Part shown: positions 53,969-63,519 of the stretch, in pieces
How positions within the stretch are numbered: the first letter of the stretch is position 1
How the letters are laid out: every line of letters begins with the position of its first letter
Source of the DNA: Ruegeria lacuscaerulensis
GTDB taxonomy: Bacteria > Pseudomonadota > Alphaproteobacteria > Rhodobacterales > Rhodobacteraceae
Length of the DNA: 64,000 nt
Direction: 5' to 3'
Assembly (NCBI RefSeq): GCF_013031245.1
Contig: NZ_WPZL01000003.1
Coordinates: 1 to 64,000 of the forward strand
Program-made: the position numbers and the translations under genes
The notes under the pieces: generated by a model
Told to the model about the DNA's origin: nothing
Database searches by the model: none
What the model saw: only the letters and a program-made list of their open reading frames with translations

Positions 53969-54175
53969 ATATTTCCCCGTTCTTGACTGACTAGAGTGCG
54001 CCCGAATCTGACGCTGTGTATCTGTGCGACCCTATACGGCCTGCGTCGTGGTTAAAACACAGTTGATGGATGCAACAGTGGGCAAGAAATTTCCTGGTTT
54101 CAGTTTACCAAGCTTTCATTGCTTGCTGAAATATTTATACTTATTCGGGTTCCTGAACGAGCGAGATTGGCATTA

Positions 54176-54754
54176 ATGCGTTTTCTGGTTGGTGGTTTTT
54201 CTGTTTTGTGCCTTGCGCTGGTCTCGGTTCCGGTGACGGCTGACACATTGTCCACGAAAAGCCGCAGAGATATTTTTCTCAAACAATCCAAAGTGCTGGA
54301 TACGCGTGCAGCGACGCAATACCGGGATTCGGAGCGGTTAAAGCCAAAAACTGCCCAGCCCAGCTTCAGCAAACGCTATACCGGCAAGTACCGCGGCGAA
54401 TACATGGCACTTGCCCGCCAGGCGGCCCGCAAACACAGTGTTCCGGAGGAGTTGTTCCTGCGCCTGGTGCAACAGGAAAGTGGCTGGAATCCCCATGCAA
54501 AATCCCACAAAGGTGCTTTGGGTTTGGCGCAGTTGATGCCGGGCACGGCACAGTTGCTGGGTGTGAACCCGCATGATCCGAAACAGAACCTGGAAGGCGG
54601 CGCCCGATACCTGTCGTGGCAGTATCGTAAGTTCAAATCCTGGCGTCTGGCTCTGGCCGCATATAATGCAGGCCCGGAAGCTGTTGAAAAGCACGGTGGC
54701 GTTCCGCCGTACAAGGAAACCCAGAACTACGTGAAAGTGATCTGGGGCGGCTAA
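54176..54754 (+). CDS. Lytic transglycosylase (Slt domain)
   Basis: 192-aa periplasmic murein hydrolase. I choose ATG 54176 because a signal peptide ([20 protein letters not shown]) begins there; an in-frame TTG 57 bp upstream would add hydrophilic residues before it. The Slt domain has catalytic Glu101 in [15 protein letters not shown], then [18 protein letters not shown] and [15 protein letters not shown], all typical of family 1. It cleaves peptidoglycan, releasing anhydromuropeptides. The gene is apparently monocistronic, and the small size is typical of roseobacter housekeeping enzymes. Confidence 0.9.
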   Translation: MRFLVGGFSVLCLALVSVPVTADTLSTKSRRDIFLKQSKVLDTRAATQYRDSERLKPKTAQPSFSKRYTGKYRGEYMALARQAARKHSVPEELFLRLVQQESGWNPHAKSHKGALGLAQLMPGTAQLLGVNPHDPKQNLEGGARYLSWQYRKFKSWRLALAAYNAGPEAVEKHGGVPPYKETQNYVKVIWGG

Positions 54755-54845
54755 AAAAGCCATGCTGCGGCGCAGAGCGCTCATATCTTGATCGCAGACA
54801 GTTCAGCGCCTTAACCTGACCGTATAGCGATCAGGATAGGGAAGC

Positions 54846-55814
54846 GTGTTGGTGGCAATTGATCATCCGCAGATACCCAAGGAAACTATGGCCAATTGGC
54901 AGCAACTCGTCGACCTGGTTGCCCAACTTGCAGATGTTCCCGCCAGCCTGATTATGAAAACAGATGTACCGGACCACTCGGTGCTGATTACTTCGGACCA
55001 CCCCGACAACCCTTATCCGGTGGGAATGAATTTTCGTCTGCACCCCAAACTCTATTGTCAGGGTGTATTGCAACGCGACGGTGAGCTGGTGGTTGAAGAC
55101 GCGGCGTGTGAACCGGCGTGGTCTGACAACGACGACATGGAACATGGCATGTCGTTTTACATCGGCTTGCCGCTTAAATGGCCCGACGGTTCCGTCTTTG
55201 GAACGATTTGTGTCCTCGACCGGAAACGCAACCGTCGGGCGTTGATCTTCCGCGAAGGGTTGGCTCAGTTCGCGCGCATGGTCGAGTCGGATTTGGCTTT
55301 GTTGCAAGAGGTTTACCTGCGCCGTGCGCTTGAGGAAAAACTGAACGAAACACTTGCGCAGTTGGAAACCCGGGTGCAGGAACGGACACGCGAGCTGCAG
55401 GAAACCAACACCGCACTACGTGTTCTGTTATCCAGCTTCGAGGATGATCGAAAAAGCCGCGACCACCAGATCGTCGAACGTGTTCGCAGTATGGTTTTGC
55501 CCTATCTCGACAAACTTCGGTGCCAACTTGATGAGGATAAGGCTCAGCACGCCTATCTGGATCTGGCGGAACAGAACCTGCGAGAAATTACGTCATTGAT
55601 GTCGGACAGACTTTCTGACGCGTTTGCGGTCATGACTCCGACCGAGATTGAAATTGCACAACTGGTTATGTCAGGAAAGACGACAAAAGACATCGCCCGA
55701 GCCCTGTCACGTGAGACCTCAACGATTGACTTTCATCGCAACAATATCCGGCGAAAGCTTGGTCTGGAGGGGCGGGACCAGAACCTTCGGAGCCATCTCC
55801 TCACGATTTCGTGA
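54846..55814 (+). CDS. GAF-domain LuxR-type regulator
   Basis: 322 aa. GAF sensor domain at about 15-155 (FYIGLPLKWPDGSVFGTICVLD), coiled coil at about 165-225 containing ETNTALRVLL, then a helical dimer segment and a LuxR HTH (about 258-318; MTPTEIEIAQLVMSGKTTKDIAR, TIDFHRNNIRRKLGL). The coil-HTH module strongly resembles that of PAS-LuxR proteins of sulfate-reducing Deltaproteobacteria. It starts at GTG 54846 behind AGGGAAG. It lies 128 bp upstream of a Tat-exported metallo-hydrolase gene, its possible target. Confidence 0.87.
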   Translation: MLVAIDHPQIPKETMANWQQLVDLVAQLADVPASLIMKTDVPDHSVLITSDHPDNPYPVGMNFRLHPKLYCQGVLQRDGELVVEDAACEPAWSDNDDMEHGMSFYIGLPLKWPDGSVFGTICVLDRKRNRRALIFREGLAQFARMVESDLALLQEVYLRRALEEKLNETLAQLETRVQERTRELQETNTALRVLLSSFEDDRKSRDHQIVERVRSMVLPYLDKLRCQLDEDKAQHAYLDLAEQNLREITSLMSDRLSDAFAVMTPTEIEIAQLVMSGKTTKDIARALSRETSTIDFHRNNIRRKLGLEGRDQNLRSHLLTIS

Positions 55815-55942
55815 ACATCGAATATGGGGATTACCCCCATATTTCCCCCGGAAGATTCCGATCTGAACCAATTTGAAGGACATCGCTATCCTCTCAAGGG
55901 TGGCGCGGAAAATTCCGTGCTGTCCAACAGAGAGGAAAAAAA

Positions 55943-56929
55943 ATGGATCGAAAAGATCTGAAACCGACGATCCTGAAGGGCGATCGGGATGATTTGGCGC
56001 CGGGGTTATCACGCCGGTCATTTTTCATGGCGGCGGGCGCTGCTGGTGTTGGTGCCGGGGCCTCCCTGATAGGTGCAAATCCGGCGCAAGCGCAGTCACA
56101 GGCATGGTTGCAACCTGGCAACAACAACCACGTGATTGAATTGCAGGGCACGACTGGACAATCAAGCACAGGGGCGGTCGGCATTGATTACTATGGTCAT
56201 TGCGCGATCAAGATCACCTCACCCAGCGGTGCGGCGGTTCTGTTCGATCCTTGGCGGGACGACCCATCCGGGGCGTGGGGGCTGTGGTTCAGAAACGAAT
56301 TTCCCCAAATCCCGGTCGATATTACGATGTCGACGCATGCTCATTTCGACCACGATGCGATTGAGCGGCCCAACTCGACCATGGTTCTGGATCGGATGGC
56401 CGGAGAATTTGTCTTTGCCGATCTCAAGATCACTGGTTTCGCCGACAAACACGCCTGCGTTGCTCCGGGATGGTACGATTGGACGAACGCTCTGGCTGAA
56501 TCCGGAGTCGAAGCCTGCCCGCCCAACAATGTCGGGCATATGGATATGGTCGTCTATCTTGTCGAGACCGGAGGCATTCGCACCCTGATCTGGGGCGACA
56601 ACCGTCACAACCCACCTCAGGAGTTCTGGGATGCCGTTGGGCAAGTGGATGTCCTGACACTGCCGGTGGATGGATCGCAACATATCCTAAGCTATGATCA
56701 GGGAAATGACATTGTGGCCAGGCTGAAACCCAAGATCGTTATCCCGACGCATTATCTGAACGAAGTAACGTCTTATACGCTTACAACGCTGCAATCGGCG
56801 GATGAATGGGTGAAAGCGCAGCCAAGTTACAAGATGCTCGACGGCGGCAGTCTAAAGCTTGAGGCAGGCGAAGTCGCAGGCATGAATCTGGAGTTCATGC
56901 ATTTTGGAAACAACGTCCTGACCAGTTGA
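55943..56929 (+). CDS. Tat-exported metallo-beta-lactamase-fold hydrolase (UlaG-like)
   Basis: 328-aa protein with a twin-arginine signal (LSRRSFFMAAGAAGVGAGA, cleavage near AQA, about residue 50). MBL fold: THAHFDHDAIE (His132, His134, Asp136, His137), later His in DNRHNPP and the C-terminal PTHYLNEVTS. The arrangement fits the UlaG/RomA branch rather than true beta-lactamases. The substrate is unknown. AGAGAGG lies 10 bp before the ATG. It follows the GAF-LuxR regulator in the same direction, and a bidirectional terminator ends the gene. Confidence 0.88.
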   Translation: MDRKDLKPTILKGDRDDLAPGLSRRSFFMAAGAAGVGAGASLIGANPAQAQSQAWLQPGNNNHVIELQGTTGQSSTGAVGIDYYGHCAIKITSPSGAAVLFDPWRDDPSGAWGLWFRNEFPQIPVDITMSTHAHFDHDAIERPNSTMVLDRMAGEFVFADLKITGFADKHACVAPGWYDWTNALAESGVEACPPNNVGHMDMVVYLVETGGIRTLIWGDNRHNPPQEFWDAVGQVDVLTLPVDGSQHILSYDQGNDIVARLKPKIVIPTHYLNEVTSYTLTTLQSADEWVKAQPSYKMLDGGSLKLEAGEVAGMNLEFMHFGNNVLTS

Positions 56930-57000
56930 GTTTGGCCAATCCGGTATTGTCACTCGCGGAACCACCAATCATCGAACCCTTACGCAGTCAGGTTGGTGCA

Positions 57001-57029
57001 AAAAAGGCCGGTTTGTAACCGGCCTTTTT
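57001..57029. terminator. Bidirectional terminator between the MBL gene and the ABC operon
   Basis: A 13-bp stem AAAAAGGCCGGTT / AACCGGCCTTTTT with a 3-nt loop; A- and T-runs are in the stem ends, suitable for both directions. Confidence 0.92.
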
Positions 57030-57044
57030 CCGAAGTCATTTCAG

Positions 57045-59132
57045 TTACTCTGCTGCGATTTTAATCACCGGTTCCATCCGGGCCAGTATGTCATCGGCAA
57101 GGTGACATTTGATCTGATGCCCATCGGTCAGGGTTTTGACCGGTGGCACGTCGCTTTCACATCGCCCGTCCGGCACGTCGGACTTCCAGCGGCAGCGCGT
57201 CTGGAACGGACACCCAGGCGGTGGGTTCATCGCTGACGGGATATCGCCCTCGAGAACGATGTGCTGCTTTTCGATCGACGTATCCGCGATGGGCACGGCG
57301 CTCAGCAGGGCTTCGGTATAAGGGTGGTAGGGCGGCGAGAACACCTGATCCGTTGAGCCCAGTTCGACCACGTGACCCAGATACATGACCATCACCCGGT
57401 CACTGAGGTAACGCACGATGGACAGGTCGTGGCTGATGAACAGCAAGGTCGTCTTGTGTTCGCGCTGAATCTCCATCAGCAGATCGGTAACTGCCGCCTG
57501 CACCGACACGTCCAGCGCCGAGACCGGTTCATCCGCGACAACGATGCGCGCATCACCAGCAAAGGCGCGGGCGATGCCGACGCGCTGTTTCTGGCCACCT
57601 GACAATTGACGAGGCATTCGATCGGCAAAGGCGCGGGGCAGTTTCACCAGATCCAGCAATTCCAGCATGCGTTTCTTGCGCTCGGCTTCGGAGTTGCCAA
57701 CGCCAAAGATTTCCAGTGCCCGGATGATCTGACGGCCAACGGTCATCGACGGGTTCAGCGTGTCGAACGGGTTCTGGAACACCATCTGAACTTCGCCCAC
57801 CGTTTTGGCGTCGCGTTCTTCGATCGGTACGGCCTCGATATTGCGGTTGTCCAGCAGGATCTGACCGTCCGTGGCGGTTTCCAACCCCATCAGCACCTTG
57901 GCAAAAGTGGACTTGCCGCACCCGGATTCACCTACAATGGCAAGCGTTTCGGATTCGTGGGCCTCGAAACTCAGGGTTTCGTTGGCCTTCACAACCTTCT
58001 TCGAGCCTCCGCCGAACAAGGCATTCGCGGCAACCTCATAGTATTTCTTAAGGTTGTCCATCTTCAGAACGACGCGGCCAATCTCGCCCTTGTCCTTCTG
58101 ATCCGCTAGCGTGATCGGGGCGTTCCAGTCGATTTCCTTGAATTTCAGACACCGCGTGTGGTGACGGTCATTGCCCGGCACGGCCTCCATCAAAATGTCT
58201 TGCGCATCGCAGCGGCCTTCTTCGAAATAGTCGCAACGCGGGCCGAAGTTGCATCCGGGAGGGCGCTCATGCGGGAGAGGGAAGTTGCCCGGAATGGCCA
58301 CCAGAGGGCGGGAATTCTTATCTGCACCCGGCAACGGAATCGATCGGAACAGCGCCTGTGTATAAGGATGCTGCATTTCGTCGAAGACATCGTGAATCGA
58401 GCCGCGTTCCACCGCCTCACCGGAATACATGACACACAACCGGTCGCAAGTTTCCAGGACCAGACCAAGGTTGTGAGAAATGAACAGCATGGATGTGCCG
58501 TATTTCTTGCCAAGGTCCTTGACCAGTTCAACCACTGCGGCCTCAACGGTCACGTCCAGAGCGGTGGTGGGTTCGTCCAGAATTAGCAACGACGGTTTCG
58601 ACATCAGCGCCATGGCGATAACGATCCGCTGTTGCTGGCCACCGGATAGCTGGTGCGGGAACGAATTCAGCATCCGCTCGGGGTCCGGCAGGCGAACGTC
58701 GGTCACCACTTCCAACGCCCGGGAATATGCCTCGTCAGAGCTTACACCCTCGTGGATCATCGGGACTTCCATCAGCTGTTTGCCGATCTTCATTGCCGGG
58801 TTCAGTGAGGCCATCGGCTCCTGATAGATCATCGCGACTTCGTTGCCTCGAATGTCGCGCAACTCTTCCTTCGACATTTCAGACAGGTCACGGCCTTTGA
58901 ACTTGATCGTACCGCCCACAATCCGACCGTTCTTGCCAAGATCCTGCATGACTCCAAGGGCAACGGTGGACTTGCCGCAACCGGATTCGCCGACCAGACC
59001 AACGGCCTCACCAGGCTGAACGCTGACCGAAAAGTCCATCACGGCCGGAATTTCCCGCAAGCGGGTGAAGAATGAAATCGACAGCTTGTCGATCTCCAGG
59101 ATAGGGCCGTCATATTCCGCCAGTTTGCTCAT
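57045..59132 (-). CDS. Oligopeptide-type ABC transporter, fused ATPases (DppD-DppF)
   Basis: 695 aa with two ABC domains in one chain. Domain 1 (about 8-330) has Walker A GESGCGKST (48-56), LSGGQQQRIVIAMAL and LLILDEPTTALDVT; domain 2 (about 370-690) repeats GESGCGKST, LSGGQKQRVGIARAF and VVADEPVSALDVS. Each ends with the oligopeptide-ABC C-terminal Cys-rich tail (PPGCNFGPRCDYF, PPGCPFQTRCRW) that often binds an iron-sulfur cluster. ATG 59132 is preferred (GAGGAGA 7 bp upstream). Last gene of the operon. Confidence 0.92.
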   Translation of the reverse strand: MSKLAEYDGPILEIDKLSISFFTRLREIPAVMDFSVSVQPGEAVGLVGESGCGKSTVALGVMQDLGKNGRIVGGTIKFKGRDLSEMSKEELRDIRGNEVAMIYQEPMASLNPAMKIGKQLMEVPMIHEGVSSDEAYSRALEVVTDVRLPDPERMLNSFPHQLSGGQQQRIVIAMALMSKPSLLILDEPTTALDVTVEAAVVELVKDLGKKYGTSMLFISHNLGLVLETCDRLCVMYSGEAVERGSIHDVFDEMQHPYTQALFRSIPLPGADKNSRPLVAIPGNFPLPHERPPGCNFGPRCDYFEEGRCDAQDILMEAVPGNDRHHTRCLKFKEIDWNAPITLADQKDKGEIGRVVLKMDNLKKYYEVAANALFGGGSKKVVKANETLSFEAHESETLAIVGESGCGKSTFAKVLMGLETATDGQILLDNRNIEAVPIEERDAKTVGEVQMVFQNPFDTLNPSMTVGRQIIRALEIFGVGNSEAERKKRMLELLDLVKLPRAFADRMPRQLSGGQKQRVGIARAFAGDARIVVADEPVSALDVSVQAAVTDLLMEIQREHKTTLLFISHDLSIVRYLSDRVMVMYLGHVVELGSTDQVFSPPYHPYTEALLSAVPIADTSIEKQHIVLEGDIPSAMNPPPGCPFQTRCRWKSDVPDGRCESDVPPVKTLTDGHQIKCHLADDILARMEPVIKIAAE

Positions 59133-59224
59133 CTGTGTCTCTCCTCGCCAGACTGTGGGGATCCCCTTCATCTGGCCAAAAATACCTCGGGGGTCCGGGG
59201 GCAGTGCCCCCGGCCTCGATCACA

Positions 59225-60688
59225 TCAGTCCTTCAGACTTTCTTCGCGCAGTCCGTCAGCCAGCAAGTTCAGACCAAGAACCAGAGACAACAGCGCCAAC
59301 GCAGGAGGCAGGGCAGGGTGCAGGTAGATCGAGAGAAGTCTCCGCCCCTCGTTGATCGTCGAGCCCCAGTCCGGGCTTTCCGGCGGAAGTCCCAGCCCGA
59401 AGAAACCCAAGGTTCCCAGAAGGATGGTGGTATAGCCAATGCGCAGGCAGAAATCGACGATCAGCGGACCGCGCGCATTGGGAAGAATCTCCCACAGCAT
59501 GATGTACCAGGGCCCTTCGCCCCGGGTCTGTGCCGCAGCCACATAGTCGCGCGTCTTGATGTCCAGCGCGAGGCCGCGAACGATGCGAAACACGGTGGGT
59601 GAGTTCACGAAGACCACCGAAACGAACACGACCAGGATGCCACCGGGGATATTGAACAGGTCAAGATAGGTGGGCAGCCCCCAGATGCTGTAGGTTTCCG
59701 TGTTGACGATGTACCCACCGGTTGAGATTAGCGACAGGTAGAGCCAGATAGCGATGCCCAACACTCCGATCAGCAGAGGTGTGCGGAAATTGGGTCGCGT
59801 GTAGTAACGCGAGTTCAGCAGAACCCCAATAAAGAGGATCGGGAAAATGAACAGAACAGCTGCCATATAATTCGGCACCCCGGTTGCAACGATCTCTGGC
59901 GTCACCAGCAGGTAGAACAGCAGGATCACGGGGAAGGCGAGGATCAGGTTGGCAAGGAATGACAGGAACGTATCCAGACGACCGCCATAGTATCCGGCGG
60001 GCAGGCCCAGAGTGATCCCGACCATAAAGGCAAACATGGTCGCCAATGGCGCGATCTGCACCACGATCCAGGCCCCTTTGACCATTCGGCTGAAGACGTC
60101 GCGGGCCAGGTTGTCGCCACCCAGAAGGTACCAGGCGTATTCACCCTCTTCCGGGCTGGGCAGAGGGGTACCAGGCACCTTGTTTTTCATGCCAGACACC
60201 TGCGTCAGCGGGTCGTGTGTCACGATCAGGTCCAGAGCGCCAAAGACGCCGGTGAACACCCAGAACATCACAAGGCCAAAACCGATCATGCCGATGGGGC
60301 TGTCGAACAGTTTGCCATACAGGCCAAGGCGTCGCTTGAATGCAACAGACATGGCGAACAGGATGACGAGCGACAACCAGACGGGCAGGAACTGTTGAGA
60401 GATCGCGCCAATTATCCCTGCGCCTGTACCCATGAGGATACCAAGTACGATATAGGCCACTGAAAGGGCCACACAGGCAAAAAAGCTGTATCGCAAGATC
60501 GTTTGAACCAGCCCGAACAAGCCCGATCCGGAACTGACGGTGCCGTCCACATTTACGTTTATCGGCGCTTCGGGCAGCAGGATGCTACCAAGTATCCAGA
60601 CGACGATCGATATCGCCAATGCGGCCAACGCGAGCATTAACAAAGGGTTCAGAAAGGCGATAGAGCCGGTCCAGCTAAGAGGTTCCAT
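59225..60688 (-). CDS. Oligopeptide-type ABC permease (DppC family), extended
   Basis: 487-aa inner-membrane subunit, about 190 residues longer than normal DppC. The canonical part begins at GDNLARDVFSRMVKG (190-204), with the EAA-type coupling loop RDYVAAAQTRGEGPWYI (380-396) and LGTLGFFGLGLPPESPDWG (425-443). The extra parts are an N-terminal 130 residues with three or four helices and an insertion at about 265-345 with further helices. 12 bp separate it from the partner permease gene upstream. The extra helices may enclose the transport channel; their role is unknown. Confidence 0.88.
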   Translation of the reverse strand: MEPLSWTGSIAFLNPLLMLALAALAISIVVWILGSILLPEAPINVNVDGTVSSGSGLFGLVQTILRYSFFACVALSVAYIVLGILMGTGAGIIGAISQQFLPVWLSLVILFAMSVAFKRRLGLYGKLFDSPIGMIGFGLVMFWVFTGVFGALDLIVTHDPLTQVSGMKNKVPGTPLPSPEEGEYAWYLLGGDNLARDVFSRMVKGAWIVVQIAPLATMFAFMVGITLGLPAGYYGGRLDTFLSFLANLILAFPVILLFYLLVTPEIVATGVPNYMAAVLFIFPILFIGVLLNSRYYTRPNFRTPLLIGVLGIAIWLYLSLISTGGYIVNTETYSIWGLPTYLDLFNIPGGILVVFVSVVFVNSPTVFRIVRGLALDIKTRDYVAAAQTRGEGPWYIMLWEILPNARGPLIVDFCLRIGYTTILLGTLGFFGLGLPPESPDWGSTINEGRRLLSIYLHPALPPALALLSLVLGLNLLADGLREESLKD

Positions 60689-60700
60689 GATCTATCTCCC

Positions 60701-61747
60701 TTACGAAATGCGTATACGCGGGTTGAGGTAGACATAGCCGATATCCGAGATCAGCTGGGTCACCAGCACCACAAAGACCGACACGACCGAAATCGCCAGC
60801 AACAGCTGAATGTCGTTGTTGCCTGCCGCCTGAACCAGCGCCCAGCCGAACCCCTTGTAGTTGAACAGGGTCTCGACGATCACCACGCCGTTCAGCAGCC
60901 ACGGGAACTGCAGCATGATGACGGTGAACGGTGCGATCAGCGCGTTGCGCAATGCGTGTTTCATTACGATATTTCCGAACGATACCCCTTTCAGCCGTGC
61001 CGTACGGATGTATTGCGCGGTCATCACTTCGGTCATCGACGCGCGGGTCATGCGGGCGATATATCCCATACCGTAAAGCGCGATGGTGAGAACCGGCAGA
61101 AAGAAGTTCTCAAAAGTCGGGTTCTCCATCGCCTGCGTCGCCGTGCCCTTGAACCATTTCAGTCCGACGGCCGAAGAGGTGAATACAGCGATGAAGATCA
61201 CACCCGATACATATTCCGGTGTTGCCGTTGTCACGATGGAAAAGGTGGACAAGGTCCGGTCCAGAACCGACGCCTCGCGCATGCCTGCAAGAATTCCGAC
61301 TATCAGGGCCAGCGGAACCATCAGCAGCATCACCCACAACATCAGACGCCCGGTCAATGCCAGTTTCTCTGAGACGACTTTGCCGGCACTTACCTTGAAG
61401 ACACTTGATTGTCCCCAGTCTCCCTGAAGAAGTCCGCACCGCTGGGGGGCTTCTTCGGCGGGGATGTTGTCACGAATACAGCGACCCGTGACCCGACCTT
61501 CGTCGCTGGTATAGGTCCAGCCCTTTGAAACACCGAGCCATTCGCCATAGCGCTTCAGCAGGGGTTGAGTATAACCGCGTTTTTCCAGCCAACTGGCGAC
61601 CTCTGCATCGGTCATCCGGGCGTTGCCCTCGAACTTGGCAACTTTTTCCAGGTTCGGTTGTAGATTGGTCAGGAAAAAGACAATGAAGGTCAGGACGAGC
61701 GCTGTAAGCAGCATCGTTCCTAATCGCCTCAGGAAAAACACACCCAT
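60701..61747 (-). CDS. Oligopeptide-type ABC permease (DppB family)
   Basis: 348-aa inner-membrane subunit. Helix 1 is at about 9-30; after it comes a periplasmic insert (about 35-115) with two Cys (GRCIRDNIPAEEAPQRCG) that could form a disulfide. The core follows with LALIVGILAGMREASVLDRT, MTRASMTEVMTAQYIRTARLKGVSF (coupling loop) and LFNYKGFGWALVQAAGNND, all DppB/OppB signatures. It pairs with the extended DppC-type permease 12 bp downstream. It lies 110 bp after the binding-protein gene, with a strong hairpin in between. Confidence 0.9.
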   Translation of the reverse strand: MGVFFLRRLGTMLLTALVLTFIVFFLTNLQPNLEKVAKFEGNARMTDAEVASWLEKRGYTQPLLKRYGEWLGVSKGWTYTSDEGRVTGRCIRDNIPAEEAPQRCGLLQGDWGQSSVFKVSAGKVVSEKLALTGRLMLWVMLLMVPLALIVGILAGMREASVLDRTLSTFSIVTTATPEYVSGVIFIAVFTSSAVGLKWFKGTATQAMENPTFENFFLPVLTIALYGMGYIARMTRASMTEVMTAQYIRTARLKGVSFGNIVMKHALRNALIAPFTVIMLQFPWLLNGVVIVETLFNYKGFGWALVQAAGNNDIQLLLAISVVSVFVVLVTQLISDIGYVYLNPRIRIS

Positions 61748-61814
61748 CTCAGATTCCCCTTTTCATGTTGCTCCGCAGCGGGGTGCCGCGATTTGCTGCA
61801 TTGTGAAAATCAAT

Positions 61815-61846
61815 GACCGGGCCGCCCGGATCGGGGCGGCCCGGTC
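61815..61846 (-). other. Intercistronic hairpin after the peptide-binding-protein gene
   Basis: A perfect 13-bp stem GACCGGGCCGCCC / GGGCGGCCCGGTC with a 6-nt loop, followed on the reverse strand by only short T-runs. Likely partial terminator or mRNA stabiliser, giving excess binding protein over permease. Confidence 0.75.
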
Positions 61847-61857
61847 TCTGAGGTGGG

Positions 61858-63519
61858 TTATTCGGCAAATCCGATATACTGGTATTTGATCTCGAACTGA
61901 GCGTGCATTTCAGCATTCACGAGACCAGGACGTGAATGATTGTAGATCGAACGCCAGTAAGGCTGAATGATCACACCCTCTTCCTGCATGATCTCTTCGA
62001 GCCGTTTCATCAGAACACGACGCTTGTCTGCATCGGCGATGGCGCTGGCGTCGGTGAGGGTCTTGTCGAACTCTTCGTTGTTAAAGCCAGTCTCGTTCCA
62101 GGGCACACCGGATTTATAGGCGAGGGTCAGCACCTGAACGCCAAGAGGACGCTGGTTCCAGGTCGTCGATGAGAACGGGTATTTGTCCCAGTCGTTCCAG
62201 AACGTCGAACCGGGCAGAACCTTGCGGTTCACCTTGAACCCGGCATCCCGCAACTGCGCCGCAACCGCGTCGGTGGTGTCTTTCTCGAAACCGTCATCCA
62301 GCGAGATGAGCTCATGTTCGTAGTTCTCCATCCCGGCCTCTTTCATCAGCGCCATGGCGCCTGCCGGGTCCACCACCAGCGGTGGCAGTTCGGCATATTC
62401 GGGATGAATCGGGCTGACGTGATGGTTTTCGGCAGGCTTGCCGCGACCGGCATAGCCCAGTTCCAGCACGATGGCGTTGTCCACCGCCATTGCAAGCGCG
62501 CGACGCACGCGGGGATCTTCATAAGGCTTCTTGCCGTCGACCTCGGCAGACTGGTTGGGTCGGGTGACGATGGTTGCAGCTGTGGCTGCCTCGGAACGTA
62601 CCATGCCCAGCCCGTCGAGAATGTCGATGAACTCGCCGATAGATTCGTAGGTCATATCGACCTCTTCGGCCTCGACGGCGGCCATCACCGTGGCAGGATC
62701 AGTGCCGTAGTCGATGAACTCGACCCGGTCGACATAAGCGCCGTTGCCTTCGTTCCACCATGTGTGGTCGGGGTTGCGAACGATCACGGCTTTTTCGCCA
62801 ACCGAGTAGCTTTCCGGCATATAGGGCCCGGTTCCGATCGGGTTGTCCACGGGGTTGCCACCGTTCAGCGACGGGTGTGTGACTGCCGCCGGGTAGTCGG
62901 CAATGCCAGCCAGAATGGTGATATCCGGTGCCGGCAAGTTCAGGACAACCGTATGTTCGTCTGCGGCGACAATTCCGCCCTCAATGGCTTTCTTTGTGTC
63001 GGGGTCGACGAGCGGGCCCATCCGGGTGGCCATCGAGTTTCCTTCGACTGTGCCGTCACACCAAAGGTTAAAGTTGTGTACGACGTCGTCGGCGGTAAAC
63101 GGATCGCCGTTGTTCCACTTTACGCCTTGGCGCAGGTGGATTGTGATTGTTTTGGCGTCATCGCTGGTTTCCCAGCTTTCGGCCAGAACCGGAGTAAAGC
63201 TGCCGTCGTTGTTGTAATGGATCAGGTATTCAAGCCAGCCGCGGGTGATATTGCCATGTTCGGACCATTCATACAGTCGCGGTTCACGCAGGCCGTGAAC
63301 TTCCATCTGAATGCGCAATGTCCCGCCCTGGCTAACCGGGGTCGCAGCGCGCGCAGGCGCGGCCAGACCGATCATGGAATAGGCTGCTGGTACAGCGACA
63401 CCCAGCGCGGTCGCGCGGGCCAAAAACTCGCGACGGCTGAGTTTTCCGTCCCGATATTCCTGAGCATGCATTTCCGCTGCCCAGTGAATCGATGCTCCTG
63501 TCGTGGTTCGATTTTCCAT
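61858..63519 (-). CDS. ABC transporter substrate-binding protein (DppA/OppA, SBP_bac_5), Tat-exported
   Basis: 553-aa periplasmic receptor. A twin-arginine signal (KLSRREFLARATALG) precedes a hydrophobic segment and cleavage near AARA, about residue 61. The domain is class C peptide-binding: GWLEYLIHYNNDGSFTPVLAESW, LRQGVKWNNGDPFTADDVVHNF and GTGPYMPESY are standard. I choose ATG 63519 (GGGAGAG 7 bp upstream) over a longer frame to 63600. It is the first gene of the four-gene operon binding protein, DppB, DppC, DppDF. The ligand is likely a peptide or related amide compound. Confidence 0.9.
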   Translation of the reverse strand: MENRTTTGASIHWAAEMHAQEYRDGKLSRREFLARATALGVAVPAAYSMIGLAAPARAATPVSQGGTLRIQMEVHGLREPRLYEWSEHGNITRGWLEYLIHYNNDGSFTPVLAESWETSDDAKTITIHLRQGVKWNNGDPFTADDVVHNFNLWCDGTVEGNSMATRMGPLVDPDTKKAIEGGIVAADEHTVVLNLPAPDITILAGIADYPAAVTHPSLNGGNPVDNPIGTGPYMPESYSVGEKAVIVRNPDHTWWNEGNGAYVDRVEFIDYGTDPATVMAAVEAEEVDMTYESIGEFIDILDGLGMVRSEAATAATIVTRPNQSAEVDGKKPYEDPRVRRALAMAVDNAIVLELGYAGRGKPAENHHVSPIHPEYAELPPLVVDPAGAMALMKEAGMENYEHELISLDDGFEKDTTDAVAAQLRDAGFKVNRKVLPGSTFWNDWDKYPFSSTTWNQRPLGVQVLTLAYKSGVPWNETGFNNEEFDKTLTDASAIADADKRRVLMKRLEEIMQEEGVIIQPYWRSIYNHSRPGLVNAEMHAQFEIKYQYIGFAE

